Shown here piece after piece: positions 1-5,505 of a stretch of 9,926 bases of DNA; the first letter of the stretch is position 1; every line of letters begins with the position of its first letter. The DNA is from JBOGZI01 sp050697275 (GTDB lineage: Bacteria > Actinomycetota > Thermoleophilia > Solirubrobacterales > 70-9), in NCBI GenBank assembly GCA_050697275.1, contig JBOGZI010000037.1, positions 1 to 9,926 on the forward strand. Direction: 5' to 3'. Below the pieces are notes generated by a model. It was not told the origin of the DNA. It did no database searches and saw only the letters and a list, made by a program, of their open reading frames with translations. The translations under genes and the position numbers were made by a program.

Positions 1-340
1 TGCTGGCGTCGAAGCTCTCGGCGACCGCGATCACCTGGCCACCGGCGGACTCGATGCGCTCGATCACCTTGTGTGCGTCGGCGAGGCTGAGGCGCGAGAG
101 CCGGTCGAGCTGGGCGACGATCACACCCTCGAACCGACCGGCTTCGACGCCGTCGAGGATCTCGGAGAGGATCGGCCGTTCCAGCCGGCCGCCGGAGACA
201 TCGAGCTCGGGCTCCAGGAGCTCGACCTCGAGGCCCCGCGCGGCCGCGTAGGTCCGGATCCGCTCGGCCTGCAGCTCGGGGGAGATCAGGCGCTCGCCGC
301 GATCTCCGACCCTGCTGACCCGGATGTAGCCGGCGAGCAC
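1..340 (-). CDS. Large serine recombinase (integrase/resolvase family), N-terminal part, cut by window edge
   Basis: Site-specific DNA recombinase that would cut and rejoin attachment sites through a phosphoserine link. The visible 113 codons form the serine recombinase catalytic domain: GYIRVSR at residues 4-10 with the catalytic serine at 9, SPELQAERI at 20-28, DVSGGRLERP at 47-56, and GVIVAQLDRLSR at 72-83 with the active-site arginines 80 and 83. The spaced SGG..ERP motif and the long loop after the catalytic serine fit large serine integrases better than small Tn3 resolvases, but the C-terminal domains that would decide lie beyond position 1. I chose the GTG at 340 because the family N-terminus begins a few residues before GYIRVSR. 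The frame stays open further upstream, but that stretch reads as coding on the opposite strand. No clear ribosome binding site precedes the GTG. It is divergent from, and abuts, a truncated gene, as expected for an integrase at the end of an integrated element. Confidence 0.88.
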   Translation of the reverse strand, partial: MLAGYIRVSRVGDRGERLISPELQAERIRTYAAARGLEVELLEPELDVSGGRLERPILSEILDGVEAGRFEGVIVAQLDRLSRLSLADAHKVIERIESAGGQVIAVAESFDAS

Positions 341-348
341 GCGGCGCG
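338..348. other. Probable element-host junction (hybrid attachment site)
   Basis: To the left, the recombinase family match starts at 340. To the right, coding-like sequence on the other strand is readable from about 343-349 (FYQISQDWESYQ). The rightward frame is closed by a TGA at 316-318, and upstream of about 343 it only reads as a shadow of the recombinase. The change between the two within about ten bases is what an attL/attR junction of an integrase-proximal element end looks like. The exact crossover bases cannot be fixed without the other end or the empty site. Confidence 0.35.
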
Positions 349-747
349 TTCTATCAGATCTCGCAGGACTGGGAGAGCTACCAGGTGAGGATCGGCCCGG
401 CGGGGCGCTTCGCCCGCGCCAGCTCGCACCACGGCTATCGCTACCAGCCGATGCGGGGGCTCGCCGGCTACGAGTTGAAGCGGAGCGCCGAGGGCGCCTG
501 GCGCCTGCGGCAGAGACCGGAGCTCCTCAACAGCTGGGGACCGGATACCGGAACGCTCTACGTCTCCGGGGGAAGCCACGCGGGCAGCGTGCGCAGCTCG
601 CGAACCGCCTCGAGGGTGACCAAGGACCACCGGCTGCGGCTGATCCCGATCGCGAGCCTCGGCGACCGGGACTCGATCTCGTTCGCGGTCACGCCGCCGT
701 GGCGCAAGCGGGTCTACCTCGACCCCGAGTACGGCGGCACCGACTAG
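343..747 (+). pseudogene. C-terminal fragment of an interrupted gene of unknown function
   Basis: This frame reads GAFYQISQDWESYQVRIG and on to a TAG at 745-747, about 134 codons. A GTG at 385 could start a 120-residue protein, but the frame before it (FYQISQDWESYQ) looks just as protein-like as what follows, and no ribosome binding site supports the GTG. I therefore read it as the 3' part of a longer gene whose 5' part was separated by the recombinase-bearing element. Visible motifs are DWESYQV, ARASSHHGY, LYVSGGSHAG and TPPWRKRVYLDPEYGGTD. The order DWE, then a histidine-rich turn, then GGSHAG is loosely reminiscent of Vps62-like domains (GDWE ... GSHA); I recall this only as a resemblance and assign no function. 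There is no membrane segment. If the GTG were used, a short soluble protein could still be made. Confidence 0.55.
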
Positions 748-769
748 CGCCGCCGGTGAACAGACGCCA

Positions 770-787
770 GCCGGGCCTTCGCCCGGC
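770..787. terminator. GC-rich hairpin between convergent genes, possible bidirectional terminator
   Basis: GCCGGGC (770-776) and GCCCGGC (781-787) form a perfect seven-pair stem with a CTTC loop. It lies 23 bp after the stop of the truncated rightward gene and 36 bp after the stop of the leftward small peptide gene, the usual place for a shared terminator. There is no T tract on either side, so it would not be a classical intrinsic terminator; hairpins without T tracts are often proposed as terminators in high-GC actinobacteria. Confidence 0.45.
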
Positions 788-822
788 CGGCCCGCCTCGG
801 CGCATGGACCACCATTTCCCCC

Positions 823-894
823 CTAGACCAGGTACGCGACGAGGACGATGATCAACAGAATCCCGACGATCGTCCAGACCGTGTTGTTACCCAC
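823..894 (-). CDS. Small single-pass membrane peptide, 23 residues
   Basis: A GTG start at 894 opens a 23-codon frame ending in TAG. It begins MGNNTVWTIVG and continues with a run of Ile, Leu and Val to the end (LLIIVLVAYLV), so residues 6-23 form one transmembrane helix with a short polar N-terminus. The start is well supported: AAAGGAG lies nine bases upstream, the best ribosome binding site in the window. It sits 84 bp downstream of the leftward dehydrogenase gene on the same strand and may share its transcript. Tiny hydrophobic proteins of this type occur in many bacteria and are often missed because of size; the role is unknown. Codon use (GTC, ATC, CTC) matches the neighbours. Chance is possible for so short a frame, but binding site, composition and placement agree. 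Confidence 0.6.
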   Translation of the reverse strand: MGNNTVWTIVGILLIIVLVAYLV

Positions 895-903
895 GAGCTC
901 TCA

Positions 904-910
904 CTCCTTT
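904..910 (-). promoter_or_regulatory. Ribosome binding site AAAGGAG for the small membrane peptide
   Basis: On the minus strand AAAGGAG is followed by nine bases and then the GTG at 894. It decides the start of the 23-residue peptide and is the main reason to believe that gene. Confidence 0.6.
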
Positions 911-978
911 GGTTCTCGCTTGCGCATGGGTATCCCCGTTGCCCTCGCGGCTAAACGCCGCGGGCCACTGGCGAGCCT

Positions 979-1746
979 CTACTTGGGGGGCATCCGCAGC
1001 GCGCCGTCGAGGCGGATCGCCTCGCCGTTCAGCATCGGGTTCTCGACGATGTGCACCGCGAGCTCCGCGTACTCCTCCGGCAGTCCGAGCCGCGAGGGGT
1101 GGGGGATTCCCTCGCCGAGCGCCTGACGCTGCTCCTCGGGCAGCGCGGCCAACAGCGGCGTGTCGAAGAGGCCTGGGGCGATCGTCATCACCCGGATCCC
1201 GCGGGCGGCCATGTCCCGGGCGGCCGGGAGGGTGAGACCGACCACGCCGCCCTTCGAGGCGGCGTAGGCGACCTGGCCGATCTGGCCGTCCCAGGCGGCG
1301 ATCGAGGCGGTGTTGATGCAGAGGCCGCGCTCGCCCCCCTCGTCGGGCTCGTTCTCGTTCATCGCCGCACAGGCGAGCCGCAGCACGTTGAAGGTCCCGA
1401 TCAGGTTCACCTTGACCACGTTGTGGAAGATCTCGAGGTCGTGGGGACCCTGCTTGCCGGCGACCCGGCTGGCCCAGCCGATCCCGGCGCAGCAGACCGA
1501 GATGCGCAGGCCGCCCTCGGCCGCGGCGGCGGCCTCGACCGCCGCCTTCACCGGCTCCGCCTCCATCACGTTGGCCTCCATGAAGCTCGCCCGGTCGCCG
1601 AGCTCGGAGGCGAGCGCCTCGCCCTTCTCGGCGTTGAGGTCGGTGATCAGGACGGAAGCGCCCCGCTCGTGCAGCACCCGCGCTGTGGCCGCCCCGAGCC
1701 CCGAGGCTCCCCCCGCGACGAGCGCGCTTGCTCCCTTGATCTTCAC
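979..1746 (-). CDS. Short-chain dehydrogenase, type II 3-hydroxyacyl-CoA dehydrogenase (HSD10-like)
   Basis: Predicted NAD-dependent cytosolic oxidoreductase, most likely oxidising 3-hydroxyacyl-CoA (or a related hydroxyl substrate) in fatty-acid or branched-chain breakdown. The 255 residues are the full family length. The cofactor motif GGASGLG is at 12-18, with Asp36 at the end of the second strand favouring NAD. The catalytic set is Asn114, Ser148, Tyr161 and Lys165 (YAASK). The stretches NEPDEGGERG, NTASIAAWDGQIGQVAY, IRVMTIAPGLFDTPLL and NGEAIRLDGALRM follow mammalian HSD10 almost phrase by phrase, which separates it from generic short-chain dehydrogenases. The usual NNAG/NCAG element reads CCAG (85-88), a Cys in place of the Asn. 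Start is GTG with TATCCT eight bases upstream, so the message is probably leaderless or nearly so. It is divergent from egtB. Substrate is inferred from family likeness only. Confidence 0.9.
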   Translation of the reverse strand: MKIKGASALVAGGASGLGAATARVLHERGASVLITDLNAEKGEALASELGDRASFMEANVMEAEPVKAAVEAAAAAEGGLRISVCCAGIGWASRVAGKQGPHDLEIFHNVVKVNLIGTFNVLRLACAAMNENEPDEGGERGLCINTASIAAWDGQIGQVAYAASKGGVVGLTLPAARDMAARGIRVMTIAPGLFDTPLLAALPEEQRQALGEGIPHPSRLGLPEEYAELAVHIVENPMLNGEAIRLDGALRMPPK

Positions 1747-1754
1747 GGCGCGGC

Positions 1755-1760
1755 AGGATA
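1755..1760 (-). promoter_or_regulatory. Candidate -10 hexamer (TATCCT) for the dehydrogenase
   Basis: On the minus strand TATCCT lies eight bases before the GTG at 1746, so transcription would begin at or beside the start codon. No convincing -35 is visible. It faces the egtB -10 candidate across about 50 bp. Confidence 0.4.
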
Positions 1761-1808
1761 GTCAGACCACGGCGGCCTCGGGGCGTCGCTCGAGAGGGGG
1801 CGCCTCTG

Positions 1809-1814
1809 TAGGGT
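1809..1814 (+). promoter_or_regulatory. Candidate -10 hexamer (TAGGGT) for egtB
   Basis: TAGGGT is followed by six bases and then ATC at 1821, the same geometry as TAGGGT-N6-ATG at 6489-6503. It implies a transcript starting at 1821 without a leader. No clear -35 is seen. Confidence 0.45.
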
Positions 1815-1820
1815 TTACGG

Positions 1821-3068
1821 ATCGCCCAGGAGGTTGCGGCACCTAGAGCGGACGGGGCTACTCCGGCACGGCGGGGGCAGCTCAAGGACTCGATCGCAGA
1901 GCGGCTCGCGGAGGCGCGGCGGCACACGCTGCGCCTGATCGAGCCGCTCGGCGACGAGCAGCTCAACCGCGTCTACTCGCCGATCCTCAGCCCGCTGATC
2001 TGGGACCTCGGCCACATCGCCAACTTCGAGGAGCTCTGGCTGGTGCGGCGGATCGGCGGCCGCGAGCCCCTCCACGGCGAGCTCGGCGACCTCTACGACG
2101 CGATCGAGCAGCCGCGCAGGATCCGCGGCGACCTTCCGATCCTCCGGGCCGACGAGGTCAGGCCCTACCTCGAGGGGGTGCGCGAGCGCACCCTCGAGGT
2201 GCTCGAGGGGGTGGACCTGGACTCCGAGGAACCGCTGCTCGCCGAGGGCTTCGTCTACGAGATGCTGCTCGCCCACGAGCACCAGCACAACGAGACGATG
2301 CTGCAGCTGCTGCAGATGGTGGAGTCCTACGAGCCGGTGGAGGTCGATCCGGGGTCGGCGGCCGAGCCGGTGAGCGAGGGGCCGGAGATGGTCGGGGTCG
2401 AGGGGGGGAGGCACGAGGTCGGGGCGGGGCCGTCCGGTTTTGCCTACGACAACGAGCGTCCGCGCCACGAGGTCGAGCTCGGGCCCTTCCGGATCGACCG
2501 GGCGCCGGTCTCGAACGGCGTCTACATCGAGTACCTCGCCGACACCGGGGCCGAGCCGCCGATGTACTGGCAGCGCGACGGCGAGGGGGGGTGGATGCGG
2601 ACGGCGATGGGGCGGACCGGGGAGGTCGATCCGCGGCTGCCGGTGATCCACGTCTCCTGGCCCGAGGCCGACGCCTTCGCGCGCTGGGCCGGCAAGCGCC
2701 TTCCCACCGAGCTCGAGTGGGAGGCCGCCGCCCGGGGGGCGAGCCGCGAGCGGGCCAACCTCGACCAGCTCTCCTTCGGCCCGGCGCCGGCCGGCGCCTA
2801 CGCTGACGCCGCCGCCGACTGCGGCGCCGTGCAGATGCTCGGCGACGTCTGGGAGTGGACCTCCTCCGAGTTCACCGCCTACCCGGGCTTCACCGCCTTC
2901 CCGTACCCGGAGTACTCGGAGGTCTTCTTCGGCGACGAGCACAGGGTGCTGCGGGGCGGGGCCTGGGCGACGCGCCGGAACGTGATCCGTACCAGCTTAC
3001 GCAACTGGGACCTCCCCGAGCGCCGCCAGATCTTCTCCGGATTCCGCTGCGCCGCCGATGAAAGCTGA
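1821..3068 (+). CDS. egtB: Ergothioneine sulfoxide synthase EgtB, non-canonical start
   Basis: Non-haem iron enzyme that joins N-trimethylhistidine (hercynine) to a thiol donor with O2, forming the sulfoxide intermediate of ergothioneine. Counting from ATC at 1821 it has 415 residues, near the family norm. The N-terminal DinB-like domain holds the iron ligands: His65 in LIWDLGHIANFEELW and His152/His156 in HEHQHNE (HX3HXE). The C-terminal sulfatase-modifying-factor (FGE-like) domain ends with GDVWEWTSS and RNWDLPERRQIFSGFR. Asp397 and Arg401 there match the pair that grips gamma-glutamylcysteine in mycobacterial EgtB, suggesting that donor. The open frame begins after TAG at 1809-1811 and contains no ATG, GTG or TTG until GTG at 2043, which would delete His65 and cannot be the true start. 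ATC at 1821 lies six bases after a -10 hexamer and is my best start; a sequencing error or an ATC at 1893 are alternatives. egtD follows 47 bp downstream. Confidence 0.88.
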   Translation: MAQEVAAPRADGATPARRGQLKDSIAERLAEARRHTLRLIEPLGDEQLNRVYSPILSPLIWDLGHIANFEELWLVRRIGGREPLHGELGDLYDAIEQPRRIRGDLPILRADEVRPYLEGVRERTLEVLEGVDLDSEEPLLAEGFVYEMLLAHEHQHNETMLQLLQMVESYEPVEVDPGSAAEPVSEGPEMVGVEGGRHEVGAGPSGFAYDNERPRHEVELGPFRIDRAPVSNGVYIEYLADTGAEPPMYWQRDGEGGWMRTAMGRTGEVDPRLPVIHVSWPEADAFARWAGKRLPTELEWEAAARGASRERANLDQLSFGPAPAGAYADAAADCGAVQMLGDVWEWTSSEFTAYPGFTAFPYPEYSEVFFGDEHRVLRGGAWATRRNVIRTSLRNWDLPERRQIFSGFRCAADES

Positions 3069-3115
3069 TCCGCCTCCTAGTCCACATCGTTAGACGACCA
3101 CGAGCCCAGACGAAG

Positions 3116-4111
3116 ATGGAATCCGCCTCCACCACGAAGGACCGCGTCTCGATCGACGTCCACCTGCCTCCCGGCGGCCCGCTCTCCGGGATGGCCGCCG
3201 ACGTCCGGGCCGGACTGACGCGCCCGTTCAAGCAGCTCTCGCCGCGCTACTTCTACGATGAGCGCGGATCGGAGCTGTTCGAGCAGATCACCTCGCTGCC
3301 GGAGTACTACCCGACCAGCTGCGAGCGGGCGATCCTGGACGCGGAGTCGGAGGCGATCTGCGAGTCGGCCAACTGCCCGGCGGCGCTGATCGAGCTCGGC
3401 TCCGGGTCGGCGGCGAAGACCCGGGTTCTGCTCAGCGCCATGTGCCATGCCGAGTGCCTCGAGACCTACTGTCCGGTGGACATCTCGGAGGAGATCACCC
3501 GGGAGACCGCTGAAAGGATCGCGGGCGAGTACACGAGCATCGACGTGCGGGGTCTCGTCTGCGACTTCGAGCTCGACCTCGAACGGATCCCGGTCCCCGG
3601 GCCGCGGGTGATCGCCCTGCTCGGGGGGACGATCGGGAACTTCGAGCCACAGCAGCGGGCCGGGTTCCTGCGACGCGTCCGCCACCTGCTCGGCCCGGAC
3701 GATCGCTTCCTGCTCGGCACCGACCTGGTCAAGGACGCCACCACGCTGGAATCGGCCTACAACGACTCCCAGGGGGTGACGGCCGAGTTCAACAAGAACG
3801 TGCTCTCGGTGCTCAACCGCGAGCTCGAAGCCGACTTCGACCTTGACTGCTTCGAGCACGTGGCGCGCTGGGATCCGGAGAACCTCTGGATCGACATCCG
3901 GCTCCGCTCGCTCACCAATCAGGTGGTGGACGTGAAGTCGCTCGGCGTGCAGGCCGCGTTCTCGGCCGGCGAGGAGATGCGCACGGAGATCTCGACCAAG
4001 TTCGCGCGTCCGGGGCTGGAGGTCATCTACGCCGAGGCCGGGCTCGAGCTGACCGACTGGTGGACCGACCCGGACGGGCTCTACGCGCTCAGCCTCGCCC
4101 GGGCCGCCTAG
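3116..4111 (+). CDS. egtD: L-histidine N-alpha-methyltransferase EgtD
   Basis: SAM-dependent enzyme that trimethylates histidine to hercynine, the first step of ergothioneine synthesis and the substrate supply for EgtB. The 331 residues match the roughly 320-residue family. Visible landmarks: RYFYDERGSELFEQIT (44-59), LPEYYPT (61-67), the SAM-binding loop ELGSGSAAKT (93-102), GGTIGNF (170-176) with Asn175, GTDLVKD (201-207), FEHVARWD (246-253) and TEISTKF (290-296). Glu291 aligns with Glu282 of the mycobacterial enzyme, which holds the imidazole ring; the partner position, Met252 there, is Ile261 here. Start ATG at 3116 has only a weak purine stretch before it. With a 47-bp gap after egtB and no promoter seen between, the two are probably one transcript. 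The stop TAG shares three bases with the stop of the converging oxygenase gene. Confidence 0.95.
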   Translation: MESASTTKDRVSIDVHLPPGGPLSGMAADVRAGLTRPFKQLSPRYFYDERGSELFEQITSLPEYYPTSCERAILDAESEAICESANCPAALIELGSGSAAKTRVLLSAMCHAECLETYCPVDISEEITRETAERIAGEYTSIDVRGLVCDFELDLERIPVPGPRVIALLGGTIGNFEPQQRAGFLRRVRHLLGPDDRFLLGTDLVKDATTLESAYNDSQGVTAEFNKNVLSVLNRELEADFDLDCFEHVARWDPENLWIDIRLRSLTNQVVDVKSLGVQAAFSAGEEMRTEISTKFARPGLEVIYAEAGLELTDWWTDPDGLYALSLARAA

Positions 4112-5505
4112 CTTCTGGAAAACTGCCCGTGGAACCCGAATGGGATGTGGTGGGGCGCCTCGGCGCGCGCCAGCTCGCTCAGGTCCGCGGCGTCGAGCAC
4201 CAGCAGGAACGAGGAGCCGCTCGAGGAGTCGAAGACGATCGAGAGCAGCACGCCGGCATCCTCGGCATCTGCGTCCGGGGCGGCAACGAAGACGGGCTCG
4301 CCCGGGTAGCGGTCCGGCTCTGACCAGCCGCTGGTCTCGCCCGTCTCGAGGTCGGCCTTGACGATCCGGTCGAGCCAGCCGGACTCTCCGGTGCCCACTC
4401 CCCAGGCGTAGCGGTAGGGCCGCTCGTTGAAGCGGCCGTAGTTGGTCCGGGGCAGATCGAAGCCCTCCTCGGTGAGCCGCTCGGAGGAGACGGAGCCAGC
4501 CCCCGGGGAGATCCGGAAACGACGGAGCTCGGGCTTGGCGACAGGCTTCCCGGCGCGCAGCCGCTCCAGGTAGAGGTCCTGGACGATCCCGGCATCGGCG
4601 AAGACGCAGGCGTCCACCACCAGCTCGCCGTTCTCCTCGTAGGAGTTGATGTGGTGGAAGCCGAAGCAAGCGTCGGTCTCGAAGGGGCCGGTCGCCTCGC
4701 CGCTGGACCGGTCGATCAGCGTGAAGCGGGTCCCCAGCTCCGGCTTCCAGCGATAGTTCTCGATGTAGGGACGGCCGCTGAGCGGGATCGAGATCGGGTT
4801 GACCACGAAGGGGAACTCGGCCAGCACCAGCCACCGCTCGCTGAGCCCGAAGGAGTGCATGTAGGCGGGTTCCCGTACCGGCCGCTCGGCGATCACCGCG
4901 GGCTCCGAGCCGTCTGGGCGGACCAGGAAGAAGCGGTAGCGGTTGCGGGCCCCGATCTTGGCCGCGTAGTTGAGCATCCCGCCGCTCTCCCGATCGAGGT
5001 GCGGATGGGCGGTGGTCAGCATGCCCGGCGTCTCGTAGGCGACCCCGACGGTCTCCAGCGTCTCGGCGTCGAACTGGACCGGGATCGGGGTCTCGGTCAT
5101 CGAGATGAACCGCTCGCCCAGCTGGGTCAGGTTGACGTTGGCGTTGTCGGAGAGCTTCGGCGAGAAGAGCGAGGTGATCCGCTGGAAGAGGGAGCGGCAG
5201 GGGTCGGTGGCGAACTCCGAGTAGACGATCTCCCCCTTCTCCTTCGCCGCGCGGTAGGCCCTGGTCTCGAGGAAGCGGTTGGCGTAGGAGACCTTGCCGT
5301 CGGCGATCCCGAAGCGGTGCAGCATCGCGAAGCCGTCGAACCAGTGGTTCATCGCCCGGTCGCCCACCTCCCACTTGGCCGGCCCGGTCCGGAGCAGCGA
5401 TCCGTGCAGCCAGTCGGGAAGGCGTCCATCGAGCGGAAGCTGCCCGACCCGCGTCTCGCTCTCCAGCGAGCGGAAGCCGTCCACCTGCGGGTGAGCGACG
5501 GTCAT
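4108..5505 (-). CDS. Carotenoid cleavage oxygenase (RPE65/CCD family)
   Basis: Fe(II) dioxygenase predicted to split a carotenoid or apocarotenoid double bond into aldehydes or ketones; family members are cytosolic or loosely membrane-attached. The 465 residues are the typical bacterial length. All four iron-ligand histidine sites of the seven-bladed propeller are present: AHPH (166-169), MHSF (His217), FHHINSY (His284/285) and GFHGQF (His459). Other family marks are NHWFDGFAMLHRF (53-65), NANVN (121-125) and RYAWGVG (365-371). The N-terminus has no signal peptide. Its ATG overlaps the stop of the upstream luciferase-like gene as ATGA, indicating translational coupling and one operon. It converges on egtD with four overlapping bases and no room for a terminator. 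The actual carotenoid and cleavage position cannot be read from the sequence. Confidence 0.93.
   Translation of the reverse strand: MTVAHPQVDGFRSLESETRVGQLPLDGRLPDWLHGSLLRTGPAKWEVGDRAMNHWFDGFAMLHRFGIADGKVSYANRFLETRAYRAAKEKGEIVYSEFATDPCRSLFQRITSLFSPKLSDNANVNLTQLGERFISMTETPIPVQFDAETLETVGVAYETPGMLTTAHPHLDRESGGMLNYAAKIGARNRYRFFLVRPDGSEPAVIAERPVREPAYMHSFGLSERWLVLAEFPFVVNPISIPLSGRPYIENYRWKPELGTRFTLIDRSSGEATGPFETDACFGFHHINSYEENGELVVDACVFADAGIVQDLYLERLRAGKPVAKPELRRFRISPGAGSVSSERLTEEGFDLPRTNYGRFNERPYRYAWGVGTGESGWLDRIVKADLETGETSGWSEPDRYPGEPVFVAAPDADAEDAGVLLSIVFDSSSGSSFLLVLDAADLSELARAEAPHHIPFGFHGQFSRS

Noticed and set aside
385..747. Complete 120-residue gene starting at GTG 385
   Set aside because: The frame upstream of 385 is equally protein-like and there is no ribosome binding site or leaderless -10, so a truncated longer gene explains it better.
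887..1966. 359-codon minus-strand frame over the short-chain dehydrogenase
   Set aside because: The dehydrogenase itself is in another frame of the same strand with full catalytic motifs; this frame is a compositional shadow.
1815..2942. Long minus-strand open frame opposite egtB
   Set aside because: It is rich in Arg, Pro, His and Gly with no recognisable motif and mirrors egtB, whose plus-strand frame has clear family motifs; typical antisense shadow in GC-rich coding DNA.
3077..5374. 765-codon minus-strand open frame across egtD and the carotenoid oxygenase
   Set aside because: It spans two real genes in a different frame from either, has low-complexity Arg/Gly/Asp composition, and no domain signature.
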